NCBI GenBank assembly: GCA_902786925.1
Contig: CADAEK010000005.1
Span: forward strand, 28,519-92,518
Direction of reading: 5' to 3'
Source: an uncultured Bacteroidales bacterium
Lineage (GTDB): Bacteria > Bacteroidota > Bacteroidia > Bacteroidales > Bacteroidaceae
Length of the DNA stretch: 64,000 nt
Part shown: in pieces, positions 1 to 9,138 of the stretch
How positions within the stretch are numbered: the first letter of the stretch is position 1
Layout: each line of letters opens with the position of its first letter
Notes under the pieces: model-generated
Told to the model about the DNA's origin: nothing
What the model saw: only the letters and a program-made list of their open reading frames with translations
Databases searched by the model: none
Translations under genes and position numbers: made by a program

Positions 1-207
1 TTGGCAGCCAATCCTGAAGATAAGGACGCTGACAACAACGGTTCGAGCGATGCAGCCGACCACAAAAAAGAAAACGAGGAGTTCATCCGCCAGAAGATTG
101 TACAGGCTGTCATTGCTAAAGCAGAAAAGGCCAAAGGACAAGGTCACCAAGCCAAGGAGCAATCTCCTACGGAAGACACTCAAACGGATAAACCCGAAAC
201 AACGTGA
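1..207 (+). CDS. C-terminal tail of a truncated gene, probably the FtsH protease
   Basis: The reading frame is open at the window edge and ends in a TGA that overlaps the GTG start of cdsA by 4 nt. The 68 visible residues are highly charged, rich in Asp, Glu, Lys and Gln, with no fold recognisable on its own. In Bacteroidetes the gene directly upstream of cdsA is usually ftsH (membrane AAA+ zinc metalloprotease), whose C-terminus is a disordered charged tail of this kind. The assignment therefore rests on position and composition, not on any catalytic motif. The overlap implies translational coupling with cdsA. Any other protein with a charged tail is possible. Confidence 0.5.
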   Translation: MAANPEDKDADNNGSSDAADHKKENEEFIRQKIVQAVIAKAEKAKGQGHQAKEQSPTEDTQTDKPETT

Positions 208-1064
208 AGAATCTGATTATACGTACCATAACCGGAGCGCTGTTCGTTGCCATCCTCATTGCTGGCATCGTGCTGAATCCCTATACGCTTCTGGTTGTCT
301 TCACTGCCATCACCGCGCTGACAGTGTGGGAGTTCACGACCATTGTCAACCGCAACATGCAGTTGCATGTCAACCGGTTTATTACGACGGTGGCGGGTGC
401 TTATCTGTATGTGGCGGTGTGGGCGTTCAACACCAACATCATGGGGTCGGAGGTATTTATTCCCTACCTCATCTCACTCCTCTACCTGTTGGTGTCGGAA
501 CTCTATCTAGACAGGCCTGACAATGTACAGAACTGGGCAATGGCGTTTATGGCACAAATCTATATCGCCCTGCCTTTCGCTTCGTTCAATACACTGTGCT
601 TTATCAACACTCCCGCAGGCATTACCTATTACTATTGGTATGCCCTCTCGCTGTTCATCTTCCTATGGGCTAACGATTCTGGTGCATACCTATTCGGTTC
701 GTGGCTGGGTGAGCACAGGTTGTTCCCCCGCATCTCTCCCAAGAAGTCGTGGGAAGGCAGCATTGGCGGCGGCGCTGTTGCTATTGCGGCATCGCAAGTC
801 ATTGCAGGCTACATTCCCTTCGCTGAGAATCTGACCATGCCTATGAGCCGTCTGCTATGGGCTGGACTGGCATTGCTCACCGTCGTAGTGGGCACATGGG
901 GCGACCTAGTGGAATCACTTTTGAAGCGACGCCTCGGCATCAAAGACTCAGGGCACATCCTTCCAGGACATGGAGGTATGCTTGACCGCTTTGACAGTTC
1001 GCTGCTCGCCATTCCCGCAGCAGTTGTCTATGTCTATACAATCATGCTTAATATAATACATTAA
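204..1064 (+). CDS. cdsA: Phosphatidate cytidylyltransferase (CDP-diglyceride synthase)
   Basis: This integral membrane enzyme makes CDP-diacylglycerol from phosphatidate and CTP, the branch-point precursor of phospholipids. The 286 residues hold several hydrophobic segments. The family signature is complete at residues 238-264: it begins SLLKRRLGIKDSG and ends GHGGMLDRFD, including the metal-binding Asp residues. A second conserved motif, PKKSWEGSIGG, precedes it. Length is normal for the family. The GTG start at 204 is chosen because it sits in a GTGA overlap with the preceding stop. The DUF349 gene begins 10 nt after the stop, so the genes are probably cotranscribed. Confidence 0.95.
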   Translation: MKNLIIRTITGALFVAILIAGIVLNPYTLLVVFTAITALTVWEFTTIVNRNMQLHVNRFITTVAGAYLYVAVWAFNTNIMGSEVFIPYLISLLYLLVSELYLDRPDNVQNWAMAFMAQIYIALPFASFNTLCFINTPAGITYYYWYALSLFIFLWANDSGAYLFGSWLGEHRLFPRISPKKSWEGSIGGGAVAIAASQVIAGYIPFAENLTMPMSRLLWAGLALLTVVVGTWGDLVESLLKRRLGIKDSGHILPGHGGMLDRFDSSLLAIPAAVVYVYTIMLNIIH

Positions 1065-1074
1065 ACTAACAACT

Positions 1075-2943
1075 ATGACTGAAATTCAGAACCCCACTGA
1101 GGAACCTGTAGTTGAACCTACAGTAGCTCCAGAGTCCGTTGCAGACGAAACATCTGCAGCCGTTGCAGAATCAGCTGAAGAAACAACAGAAGCTCCTGCA
1201 ACCGAAGAAGCTGTCGAAGAACCTCAGGCAGAAACCTCTACCACTTCTATCGCCACTTATGAGACCAAAGCTGAAGTTGTTGCACGACTGAAAGCCCTGG
1301 CAGAAAGTGACGAGGAGGTAACTCGCCAAGAACTCGACAGCCTCAAGAGTAATTTCTACCGCATCCACCACCAGGAGGGTGATGCCGCCTACAAGAAATT
1401 CATCGAAGAAGGAGGCAATGCCGAGGAATATGTTCCTGCGCCTAATCTCGAAGAGGGTGAATTCAAGGAACTCATGGCTATTCTCCGCGAAAAGCGTGCT
1501 GCCGCTGCCGCTGCGCAAGAGCAAGAACGCGAGGAGAACTATCAGAAGAAAGTTGAAATCATTGAAAAGATAAAGGCCATCACAGAGAACCCTGATGAAA
1601 TCAATCGTGCCTACAACGATTTCAAAGAACTGCAGCAGCAGTGGAACGACATCAAGGAGGTTCCTGCCGAGAAGGCCACCAACCTGTGGAAGACTTATCA
1701 GCAAGCTGTAGAAGCCTTCTATGACACGCTGAAGCTGAGCAACGAGCTCCGTGCCTATGACTTCAAGAAGAACTTGGAACGTAAGACCGCTCTGTGTGAA
1801 GCTGCCGAGAAACTGGCCGAAGAATCAGACGTGATTGTAGCCTTCCGCAAATTACAACAGCTGCATCAGGACTTCCGCGAAATTGGTCCTGTAGCCAGCG
1901 ACTTGCGCGAACAAATCTGGACTCGCTTTAAGGATGCCTCAACAGTCATCAACAAGCGTCATCAGGAGTTCTTTGAATCTCGTAAGCAGAAGGAAGAAGA
2001 GAACCTTGAGAAGAAAACGGCTATCTGCGAAACGATTGAAGGCTTCAACCTTGAAGACCTCAAGACGTTCGCTGAGTGGAATGCACTCTCCGAGAAGATT
2101 ACGGCTCTGCAAGCAGAATGGAAGACAATCGGTTACGCTCCACAGAAGATGAACACCAAGATCTTCGAGCGTTTCCGCGCTGCCTGCGACAACTTCTTTA
2201 CCCGCAAGAACGAGTACTTCCAGACGGTACGCAACAACCTCAATCAGAACTATGCCCAGAAGCTGGATTTGGTAGAGAAAGCAGAAGCCCTCAAGGACAG
2301 CACAGACTGGAAGTCAACCACCGACATCTTGATTGACCTTCAAAAGAAATGGAAAGAGATTGGCACCGTTCCAAAGAAATACAGCGACCAAATTTGGGAG
2401 CGCTTCAACGCTGCTTGTGATGCTTTCTTCGCAGCCAAGAAGGAGGCGAACCAAGACGCTCATGCAGAACAGGCCACAAACATGGAGAAGAAGAAGAGCA
2501 TCATTGATATGCTTGCAGCCATCGTGCCTGAGGAGTTCGAAGGCGACCTCCGCGCGAAGTTGCGTGAAGCTCAGGAAGAGTGGAATCAGGTGGGTCATGT
2601 TCCTTTCAAAGAGAAGGACAAACTCTACAAGCTCCTCCGCGAACAGATGGACCGTCTATATGGCTTTGCCAACCAGAACGCAGCCAAGCGTCGCCTTGAC
2701 CGCTTCAAGGAAAGCATCAAGAATGGCAATGGCAACGACCTCCGCTCACGCCTCACGCGTCAGCTGGACATCTTGAAGAATGAAATCAAGACTTACGAGA
2801 ACAACCTTGGATTCTTGAACCTCAGCAGCAAATCCAAGCAAGGCAATGCCCTGGTGGAGGAACTGAACCGCAAGATGGACAAACTCAGAGCCGACATGGA
2901 AGAGGTAAAAGCTAAGATTGCAGCTCTTGAAGAGAACAAATAA
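1075..2943 (+). CDS. DUF349-repeat coiled-coil protein
   Basis: This is a 622-residue, almost wholly helical protein. An acidic, Ala/Glu/Thr-rich N-terminal stretch of about 65 residues is followed by tandem repeats of roughly 70 residues. Each repeat has a conserved core of Trp-x-x-Ile-Gly-x-Val/Ala-Pro, then an Arg-Phe motif such as RFNAACDAFF, matching the DUF349 family. At least four copies can be seen (around residues 200, 280, 360 and 440, with a further copy near 515). There is no signal peptide or membrane segment, so it should be cytoplasmic. DUF349 proteins are widespread in Bacteroidetes and Actinobacteria; I know of no established biochemical role. A strong terminator hairpin follows. 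Confidence 0.85.
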   Translation: MTEIQNPTEEPVVEPTVAPESVADETSAAVAESAEETTEAPATEEAVEEPQAETSTTSIATYETKAEVVARLKALAESDEEVTRQELDSLKSNFYRIHHQEGDAAYKKFIEEGGNAEEYVPAPNLEEGEFKELMAILREKRAAAAAAQEQEREENYQKKVEIIEKIKAITENPDEINRAYNDFKELQQQWNDIKEVPAEKATNLWKTYQQAVEAFYDTLKLSNELRAYDFKKNLERKTALCEAAEKLAEESDVIVAFRKLQQLHQDFREIGPVASDLREQIWTRFKDASTVINKRHQEFFESRKQKEEENLEKKTAICETIEGFNLEDLKTFAEWNALSEKITALQAEWKTIGYAPQKMNTKIFERFRAACDNFFTRKNEYFQTVRNNLNQNYAQKLDLVEKAEALKDSTDWKSTTDILIDLQKKWKEIGTVPKKYSDQIWERFNAACDAFFAAKKEANQDAHAEQATNMEKKKSIIDMLAAIVPEEFEGDLRAKLREAQEEWNQVGHVPFKEKDKLYKLLREQMDRLYGFANQNAAKRRLDRFKESIKNGNGNDLRSRLTRQLDILKNEIKTYENNLGFLNLSSKSKQGNALVEELNRKMDKLRADMEEVKAKIAALEENK

Positions 2944-2960
2944 ACGTACACAAGATAACT

Positions 2961-3000
2961 CAAACGAGGGACGGACCAGAAATGGCTCGTCCCTCGTTTG
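2961..3000 (+). terminator. Intrinsic terminator after the DUF349 gene
   Basis: A 13-bp perfect inverted repeat (CAAACGAGGGACG at 2961-2973, complement at 2988-3000) encloses a 14-nt loop region that can pair further. It lies 17 nt after the stop. The following T-run is weak, so termination may be partial. Confidence 0.75.
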
Positions 3001-3021
3001 TGTTGTACAAAATAATGTTAT

Positions 3022-3056
3022 TTTCGTGGGAATTCGGGGGAAAAAGCGTATCTTTG
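3022..3056 (+). promoter_or_regulatory. Promoter of the DUF1573 operon
   Basis: TATCTTTG at 3049-3056 matches the Bacteroidetes -7 element TAnnTTTG. A weak -33 candidate, TTTC, lies at 3022-3025. Transcription would start about 25 nt before the ATG at 3088, just after the preceding terminator. Confidence 0.65.
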
Positions 3057-3087
3057 CAACGATAAAGACTGATAAGACAATATTAAG

Positions 3088-4152
3088 ATGAAGAAATACG
3101 TTATATCCTGTGCATTAGGACTCATCATGGCTCTGGGCGCACAAGCGCAGAGGATTGTGTTCGAAAAGAACCTGGTCAACGCCGGTTCAACCCTGTGGAA
3201 GAGACCTGTCACCGCTGTCTTCAAGTTCACGAACAAAGACAGAGAGCCTCTATTCATCAGAGAAGTAGATGCCGGATGTGGCTGTCTGAGACCGGAATGG
3301 CCCACCCACAGCATGATGAAAGGAGAAGGAGGAGAAATCCGCATCACATACGACGCTAAGCTGCTGGGACACTTCGACCGCTACATTGATGTGTACACCA
3401 ACGCGAGCGAAAAGCCTGTAAGGATTCGGATGAAGGCATTGGTTCACAACGGTGAACTGAAAACCATCGAAGACCTCTTCCCCTATCGCATTGATGACAT
3501 CCTGTTGAGTTCCAACAACGTGGAATTCACAGACGTGAATGCAGGAGACTCGACCACGGTGGAGATAGAGGTTCTGAATCAGAGCAAAGATGTCTATACG
3601 CCTCAACTGATGCACTTGCCCGAGTATCTCAGTGCGACGTACACGCCAAGTATGATTGCACGCGGACGTCGTGGCAAGATAGCCCTCACGCTACATAGCG
3701 AGAAGTTGCCAGACCTCGGACTGAACCAAACCAGCATCTATCTGGCACGTTTCTCAGGCGACAAGGTGAGCACCGACAACGAGATTGTGGTCTCCGCAGT
3801 ACAGTTGCCAGACCTCCATTTCGCGGAGCAATTCGCCAAGAAGCCACGCTTCCATGTTTCCTCCACAGAGCTCCAAATGGGGAAATTAGGCAAGAAGAGC
3901 AAAGTGAAGGGATACATCAAGATTAGCAACAAGGGCAATGGCGTGCTGAAGCTCAGCAAGATTCAAGCCTTCAACCAAGCCATCTCTGTAGCAATCAACA
4001 AAACAGAGTTGCAGCCAGGCGAAGAAGTGAAGATGGACATCGCCATAGATACGCGCTTCTTGGGAATGTCAAAGACACAGCCAAGAGTGCTCATCATCAC
4101 GAATGACCCAGCTCACCCCAAAGAAGTGGTGAATGTCAATTTTGAGAAATAG
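3088..4152 (+). CDS. Secreted DUF1573-domain protein
   Basis: The 354-residue product begins with a clear signal peptide (MKKYVISCALGLIMALGAQA, cleavage after AQA about residue 20). A DUF1573 domain follows (residues about 22-115), with the typical Phe-x-Phe-x-Asn-x-x pattern and a Cys-Gly-Cys motif in DAGCGCLRPEW. A second immunoglobulin-like, ASH-type beta domain occupies about residues 255-354. DUF1573 proteins are exported by Bacteroidetes and are thought to be periplasmic or surface-exposed; no reaction is established. It heads the run meaB-porQ-cmk-ispH, with 18 nt to meaB. It has its own promoter and lies after a terminator. Confidence 0.85.
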   Translation: MKKYVISCALGLIMALGAQAQRIVFEKNLVNAGSTLWKRPVTAVFKFTNKDREPLFIREVDAGCGCLRPEWPTHSMMKGEGGEIRITYDAKLLGHFDRYIDVYTNASEKPVRIRMKALVHNGELKTIEDLFPYRIDDILLSSNNVEFTDVNAGDSTTVEIEVLNQSKDVYTPQLMHLPEYLSATYTPSMIARGRRGKIALTLHSEKLPDLGLNQTSIYLARFSGDKVSTDNEIVVSAVQLPDLHFAEQFAKKPRFHVSSTELQMGKLGKKSKVKGYIKISNKGNGVLKLSKIQAFNQAISVAINKTELQPGEEVKMDIAIDTRFLGMSKTQPRVLIITNDPAHPKEVVNVNFEK

Positions 4153-4170
4153 TCAAACCGCAATGTGAAG

Positions 4171-5271
4171 ATGGAACATCCAGAGAACAGCAAAGAATAC
4201 GCAGGTCTCCAAGTCAATGCAGGCGTGGAGCAACCCTCTATTGTGAATCCTTATCTGAAGCAGATGAGGAAGAAGCGTCAGAAACTCTTCACTCCTGGCG
4301 AATACGTGGAAGGTATCCTGAAGGGGAATGTCAGCATGCTCAGCCAGGCTGTCACGCTGATAGAGAGCGTCCTGCCCGAGCATCAGGTGATCGCTCAGGA
4401 AGTAATTGAAAAGTGTCTCCCCTACTCTGGCAACTCCGTCCGCATTGGCATCAGCGGTGTGCCCGGTGCGGGAAAGTCCACCAGCATCGACACCTTCGGT
4501 GTTCACCTGCTGAACAACTACGGTGGCAAACTTGCTGTGCTGGCTATTGACCCATCCTCCGAAAAGACCAAAGGCAGTATACTGGGTGACAAGACCCGTA
4601 TGGAGAAACTGGCTGTACATCCCAAGTCATTCATTCGTCCCAGCCCGACTGCGGGAAGCTTGGGCGGTGTGGCCCGTAAGACTCGCGAGACCATCATTCT
4701 CTGTGAAGCCGCGGGTTACGACAACATCTTTGTGGAGACGGTAGGTGTAGGACAAAGTGAGACCGCCTGCCATTCCATGGTAGACTATTTCCTGCTCATC
4801 CAATTGGCTGGTACAGGCGATGAACTGCAGGGCATCAAGCGTGGCATCATGGAAATCGCTGATGGCATCGTCATCAACAAAGCAGATGGCAGCAATGTGG
4901 ACAAGGCACAGTTGGCAGCTTCCCATTTCCGCAACGCCCTTCATCTGTTCCCTGTGCCCGATAGCGGCATTGTTCCAGAAGTGATGTGCTATTCCGGCTT
5001 CTACGAGCTCAACATAGACGAAGTGCTCAAGATGATCTTCCGCTATATTGACCAAGTGAAAGAAAGCGGCTACTTCCAGTACCGCCGCAACGAGCAGTCC
5101 AAGTACTGGATGTATGAAAGCATCAACGAGCACCTGAAGAACAGCTTCTACTACAACCCTGTCATCAAGAGCACCATCGACCAAATGGAGAAAGATGTGT
5201 TGGGTGGACAAATCACCTCATTTGTGGCAGCCAAGAAATTGTTGGACACTTACTATGCAACACTCAAATAA
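4171..5271 (+). CDS. meaB: MeaB/ArgK-family GTPase (methylmalonyl-CoA mutase chaperone)
   Basis: This G3E-family P-loop GTPase loads and protects adenosylcobalamin in methylmalonyl-CoA mutase. Visible motifs are the Walker A sequence GVPGAGKST (near residue 95), the switch region IDPSSEKTKGSILGDKTRM, the family motif RPSPTAGSLGGVARKTRE, the G3 region ETVGVGQSE, and the base-specificity motif NKADG. Length (366 residues) is usual. I place the start at the ATG at 4171; a GTG two codons upstream (4165) is an alternative. The mutase genes mutA and mutB are not in the window. Its 3' end overlaps the start of porQ by 17 nt. Confidence 0.92.
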   Translation: MEHPENSKEYAGLQVNAGVEQPSIVNPYLKQMRKKRQKLFTPGEYVEGILKGNVSMLSQAVTLIESVLPEHQVIAQEVIEKCLPYSGNSVRIGISGVPGAGKSTSIDTFGVHLLNNYGGKLAVLAIDPSSEKTKGSILGDKTRMEKLAVHPKSFIRPSPTAGSLGGVARKTRETIILCEAAGYDNIFVETVGVGQSETACHSMVDYFLLIQLAGTGDELQGIKRGIMEIADGIVINKADGSNVDKAQLAASHFRNALHLFPVPDSGIVPEVMCYSGFYELNIDEVLKMIFRYIDQVKESGYFQYRRNEQSKYWMYESINEHLKNSFYYNPVIKSTIDQMEKDVLGGQITSFVAAKKLLDTYYATLK

Positions 5272-6205
5272 ACTCTGGCTCCTGAGCATGCTGATGCTCA
5301 TCTCCACTCATGTGGCAGCACAAGACGGGAAAGTGGGATACCAGTTCCTCAACGTTCCTGCCAGCGCTCATTCTGCCGCTTTGGGAGGCGCCAACATCAG
5401 CATCGTGGAGGACGATGCCACCATGATGTGGACCAACGCCGCCCTGCTCACCAACGTGTCAGACAACAGCATCGCGTTCAGCTACAACTCTTATATCCGT
5501 TCCAGCCAGCTCCTTTCTGCTGGTTACACAAAAGCCATCGGAGAACGAGGCACTTGGGCTTTAGGTGCCCAAATGCTCGATTACGGCAAGATGGACGAAA
5601 CCGACGAGAACGGCAACGTCATTGGCAGCTTCACAGCCAAAGACATTAACATTCAAACATCATATTCTTATCTGCTCAGCAACCGCTGGAGTGGTGCTAT
5701 CACAGCCAAAGTGATCGTGAGCAACTATGCCAACTATTCCAGCACGGCCTTAGGAGCCGACCTCGCCCTCAATTACTTCGACGACGAGAACGGTTTCTCT
5801 TTCTCTACAACAGGACGCAACCTGGGCGGACAAATCAACTCACTTTACGAGGACGGCGTCAAAGAGGCTTTGCCGTTCAACCTTGCCATGGGCATCAGCA
5901 AAGACTTTTCCAATGCCCCATTACGAATCTCGCTGACAGCCGATGACATCACCCATTGGGACGATGTGAATTTCATTCAGCACTTTGTGGTGGGCATGGA
6001 CATTCTGCCTTCAAAGAACACATGGTTGGCACTCGGCTACAACTTCCGACGTGCCAAGGAGATGGAGGTGCAGGACAAGAGTCATTGGGCAGGGTTCAGC
6101 ATTGGTGCAGGCCTCAACGTCAAGAAATTCAAGATTGGAGTAGCATACGGCAAGTACCATATCGCCGCATCCTCCGTTCTTATTAACGCAGCTATATCAT
6201 TATGA
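5255..6205 (+). CDS. porQ: PorQ-like type IX secretion system protein
   Basis: The 316-residue product has an N-terminal signal peptide (hydrophobic [10 protein letters not shown], cleavage after AAQ). It then has the motif [20 protein letters not shown], typical of PorQ/PorV outer-membrane beta-barrels. Alternating hydrophobic strands continue to the end, and the last residues (INAAISL) fit a terminal strand. In Porphyromonas gingivalis PorQ anchors PorZ at the outer membrane and takes part in A-LPS attachment of T9SS cargo. The start at 5255 follows from the signal peptide; it lies inside the 3' end of meaB. The stop overlaps the cmk start as ATGA. The S8 protease at 54490-57312 is a plausible T9SS cargo. 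Confidence 0.8.
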   Translation: MQHSNKLWLLSMLMLISTHVAAQDGKVGYQFLNVPASAHSAALGGANISIVEDDATMMWTNAALLTNVSDNSIAFSYNSYIRSSQLLSAGYTKAIGERGTWALGAQMLDYGKMDETDENGNVIGSFTAKDINIQTSYSYLLSNRWSGAITAKVIVSNYANYSSTALGADLALNYFDDENGFSFSTTGRNLGGQINSLYEDGVKEALPFNLAMGISKDFSNAPLRISLTADDITHWDDVNFIQHFVVGMDILPSKNTWLALGYNFRRAKEMEVQDKSHWAGFSIGAGLNVKKFKIGVAYGKYHIAASSVLINAAISL

Positions 6206-6912
6206 AGAAGATTATCATCGCCATCGATGGCCACTCCAGCTGTGGTAAAAGCACGATGGCCAAGCAACTGGCGAAAGAAATTGGATATGTCTATGTAGAT
6301 ACAGGCGCAATGTACCGCGCTGTCACCTTGTATGCCATGCGCAACGGCTTCTTTCCCGACGCAGGCATCAACGAAGCAGAACTCAAAGCGGCCATTGATG
6401 CAGGAAAGATTCACATCAGTTTCAAGTTCAATCCAGAGACAGGCCGCCCTGATACCTATCTGAACGAGGAGAATGTAGAGGAGGAGATTCGACAGATGGC
6501 TGTCAGCAACCGTGTGAGCCCCATTGCTGCACTCCCCTTCGTTCGTGCCTTGCTGACTGAGCAGCAGAAAGCAATGGGCGAGGAGAAAGGCATTGTGATG
6601 GATGGACGCGACATTGGCACTGCTGTGTTCCCTCAGGCAGAACTGAAGGTGTTCGTCACCGCTTCTGCACGGGTACGTGCTCAGCGCCGTTACGATGAGC
6701 TGATGGGCAAAGCGAAGACACAAGCAGAGCGCGATGCCCTCAACTTTGACGAGATTCTCAAGAACGTGGAAGAGCGCGATTACATTGACTCCCACCGCGA
6801 AGTAGCTCCACTCCGTCAAGCAGAAGATGCCTTGGTGCTGGACAACTCCAACCTCACACGCGAGGAGCAAAGCGCTTGGTTATTGGAAAGATATAAAGAA
6901 CGCGTAGGCTGA
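6202..6912 (+). CDS. cmk: Cytidylate kinase
   Basis: Phosphorylates CMP and dCMP using ATP in pyrimidine salvage and nucleotide supply. The 236 residues start with the P-loop [14 protein letters not shown] (residues 7-20), followed by the nucleotide-monophosphate-binding segment [13 protein letters not shown] conserved [20 protein letters not shown] and the lid region with RAQRRYDEL come next. Length is normal. The ATG overlaps the porQ stop by 4 nt, so translation is probably coupled. ispH follows after 20 nt. Confidence 0.95.
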   Translation: MKKIIIAIDGHSSCGKSTMAKQLAKEIGYVYVDTGAMYRAVTLYAMRNGFFPDAGINEAELKAAIDAGKIHISFKFNPETGRPDTYLNEENVEEEIRQMAVSNRVSPIAALPFVRALLTEQQKAMGEEKGIVMDGRDIGTAVFPQAELKVFVTASARVRAQRRYDELMGKAKTQAERDALNFDEILKNVEERDYIDSHREVAPLRQAEDALVLDNSNLTREEQSAWLLERYKERVG

Positions 6913-6932
6913 TACCAACAACACCATCACGT

Positions 6933-7802
6933 ATGCTGATTGAGATTGACGAAGGATCAGGCTTCTGTTTCGGTGTGACAACAGCCATCAAGAAGGCAGA
7001 AGAGGAATTGGCAGAGAGCCATTCGCTCTATTGCCTGGGGGACATTGTGCACAATGGACGTGAAGTGGAGCGCCTGAAGAAACTGGGACTGACCACCGTG
7101 GGACATGCCGACCTTGACACCCTGCACGACACGAAGATGCTTCTCCGTGCTCATGGCGAACCACCGCAGACCTACAAGAAAGCCCAAGAAGCCAACATCC
7201 AGCTCATTGATGCCACCTGTCCTGTGGTGCTCAATCTTCAGAAGCGCATCCGCAAGGCTTACGAGGCAGGCGGGCAGATTGTCATCTACGGCAAGACAGG
7301 ACACGCAGAAGTCGTCGGCTTGGTGGGCCAGACAGATGGCACCGCCATTGTGATTGAGAATTTGGAAGATGCCAAGAAACTCGACTTCAGCCACGACATA
7401 CAGCTCTTCTCCCAAACCACAAAATCGCTGGAAGGCTTCCGCGAGATCGTGAAATATATAGAAGAGCACATGCAGGAAGGCGCACACTTCAGCTACTTCG
7501 ACACCATTTGCCGCCAAGTGGCAAACCGCATCCCCAACATCAAAGAGTTTGCTTCCCGTCACGACGTCATCCTGTTCGTGTGTGGCAAGAAAAGTTCCAA
7601 CGGCAAGGTACTCTACAACCAGTGCCTGTCGGTCAACCCACAGACCTACATGATTGATGAGCCCTCGGAGATAGACCTCAGATGGTTTCAGGGCATCAAG
7701 TCCGTTGGCATCTGTGGGGCCACCAGCACCCCCAAGTGGCTGATGGAAGATTGCAAGAAAAAGATTGAACACGACTTTGTACAGGAAGGAGAAACAAGAT
7801 GA
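6933..7802 (+). CDS. ispH: 4-hydroxy-3-methylbut-2-enyl diphosphate reductase
   Basis: This [4Fe-4S] enzyme carries out the last step of the MEP isoprenoid pathway, making IPP and DMAPP from HMBPP. The three cluster-ligating cysteines are visible at C12 (GSGFCFGV), C96 (DATCPVV) and C193 (DTICRQ). The substrate-binding H40, H74 and H124 and the catalytic E126 (TGHAEVVG) are also present, as is the C-terminal CGATSTPKWL motif. The product is 289 residues and cytoplasmic. The stop overlaps the fdtA start as ATGA, which couples an isoprenoid gene to the sugar genes that follow. The neighbours are not pathway partners. Confidence 0.96.
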   Translation: MLIEIDEGSGFCFGVTTAIKKAEEELAESHSLYCLGDIVHNGREVERLKKLGLTTVGHADLDTLHDTKMLLRAHGEPPQTYKKAQEANIQLIDATCPVVLNLQKRIRKAYEAGGQIVIYGKTGHAEVVGLVGQTDGTAIVIENLEDAKKLDFSHDIQLFSQTTKSLEGFREIVKYIEEHMQEGAHFSYFDTICRQVANRIPNIKEFASRHDVILFVCGKKSSNGKVLYNQCLSVNPQTYMIDEPSEIDLRWFQGIKSVGICGATSTPKWLMEDCKKKIEHDFVQEGETR

Positions 7803-8212
7803 GGAAATTGGACTACGAAATCATCGAACTGCCAAAGATTACCGATCCTCGCGGCAACCTTACAGTGGCCGAGCAGTTGAAAAACGTGCCTTTCGACATC
7901 AAGCGAGTCTATTGGACCTACGACGTGCCCGGCGGTGAGAGCCGTGGAGGACATGCCCACAAGGCACTCTACCAGCTGGTGGTGGCCATGAGCGGCAGCT
8001 TCACCGTTACGCTCGACAATGGAGAAGAGCGAAAGACCATCTTGCTCAACCACCCCTGGCAAGGCTTGCTCATCAAGCCCAACACATGGCGCACCCTCGA
8101 CGATTTCTCCAGCGGTGCGGTGTGCATGGTGCTGGCCAGCGAACTCTTCGACGAGGAAGACTACATCTACGAATACAGCGACTTCATTCAGTACATGAAA
8201 TGTTTGAAATAA
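7799..8212 (+). CDS. fdtA: FdtA/WxcM-like dTDP-sugar 3,4-ketoisomerase
   Basis: This is a small cupin protein (137 residues). The family converts dTDP-4-keto-6-deoxyglucose to the 3-keto isomer, the first step towards 3-amino-3,6-dideoxyhexoses. The signature RGGHAHK (residues 49-55) carries the two active-site histidines H52 and H54, and later segments LYQLVVAMSGSFTV and LLIKPNTWRTL fit the cupin strands. The order fdtA - acetyltransferase - fdtB-type aminotransferase supports a dTDP-Fuc3N or Qui3N route. Which epimer is made cannot be read from the sequence. No dTDP-glucose genes (rmlA/rmlB) are in the window. Confidence 0.85.
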   Translation: MRKLDYEIIELPKITDPRGNLTVAEQLKNVPFDIKRVYWTYDVPGGESRGGHAHKALYQLVVAMSGSFTVTLDNGEERKTILLNHPWQGLLIKPNTWRTLDDFSSGAVCMVLASELFDEEDYIYEYSDFIQYMKCLK

Positions 8213-9138
8213 GACGATACACCCCTGCAGACCAACCGTTGTGGGACCAGTATGTGGCCAAAGCAAGAAATGCCACATTCATGTTTCACCGCAACTATAT
8301 GGACTATCATTCCGACCGCTTCGAAGACCACTCTCTGCTCTTCTTTGTGGGCAATCACCTGCACTCCATCCTGCCGGCCAATATCGTCGGAACCACCCTC
8401 TACTCGCACCAAGGACTCACGTTCGGAGGCTTGCTCATGGATGTAGATGTCACAGCAGCCGATGTCATCATCTTGTTTGAAGAGCTGAACACATACCTTC
8501 GCCAACAAGGCATCAAGAAGGTGGTTTACAAGCCCGTTCCTTGGGACTACCACCAGTTGGCATCCGAGGAAGACCTGTATCCCCTCTTCTGGGTTTGCAA
8601 GGCCCGCATCACCACACGCGATGTGGGCACCGTCATCTTTAACCAGCAGAATCTGCGTTGGCGAAAGGACCGCCGTCGCCGCTTGAGACGAGCCCAAGAA
8701 GCAGGCATCGAAGTGGTTCGAACGGACGACTTCGCTCCGTTCTGGCAAGTGCTTGAAGACAATCTGATGGAGCGGCACCAAGTGCACCCCGTCCATACGC
8801 TTCAAGAAATCCAACTGCTGCACCAGCGTTTCCCCGACAATATCCTCCAGTACAACGCCCTCCTCAATGGCGAGGTGGTGGCTGGAATGACGTTCTATCT
8901 GACCAAGCAAGTCCTGCATGGGCAATACTGCTCATCCAACGCCCTCGGAAAAGAATACGGTGCGGTAGATGCCATCCACCATCATGTGATTCATCACGAT
9001 TTTCCCCACATCCCCTATGTGGATTTTGGACGCTCCACCGAAGGCGATGGCTCCATCCTCAACGAAGGACTGGTAGCACAGAAAGAAGGTTTTGGCGGGC
9101 GCACCATCTGTTACGACACTTACGAATGGGAACTATGA
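8200..9138 (+). CDS. FemAB-like GNAT acyltransferase
   Basis: The 312-residue protein has the layout of BioF2/FemAB-type GNAT enzymes. An N-terminal half carries WDQYVAKARNATFMFHRN. The second half contains WRKDRRRRLRRAQEAG (about residue 150) and the acyl-CoA-binding-like segment around YNALLNGEVVAGMTFYL. The terminus YVDFGRSTEGDGSILNEGL is typical of the group. The start at 8200 is chosen because it opens the conserved N-terminus and overlaps fdtA by 13 nt. The stop overlaps the aminotransferase start as ATGA. Context suggests it acylates the amino sugar made by its neighbours, a job done by FdtC in Aneurinibacillus; this is inference. There is no signal peptide. Confidence 0.75.
   Translation: MFEIRRYTPADQPLWDQYVAKARNATFMFHRNYMDYHSDRFEDHSLLFFVGNHLHSILPANIVGTTLYSHQGLTFGGLLMDVDVTAADVIILFEELNTYLRQQGIKKVVYKPVPWDYHQLASEEDLYPLFWVCKARITTRDVGTVIFNQQNLRWRKDRRRRLRRAQEAGIEVVRTDDFAPFWQVLEDNLMERHQVHPVHTLQEIQLLHQRFPDNILQYNALLNGEVVAGMTFYLTKQVLHGQYCSSNALGKEYGAVDAIHHHVIHHDFPHIPYVDFGRSTEGDGSILNEGLVAQKEGFGGRTICYDTYEWEL

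Noticed and set aside
50..520. Long frame overlapping ftsH tail and cdsA
   Set aside because: Shadow frame over the complete CdsA signature; no family features.
4171..5271. Arginine/ornithine transport ATPase (ArgK) naming
   Set aside because: The family is now understood as MeaB-type GTPase; no transporter genes accompany it.
8086..8199. Upstream extension of the GNAT gene
   Set aside because: It overlaps fdtA in another frame and gives an Arg/His-rich stretch unlike the family.
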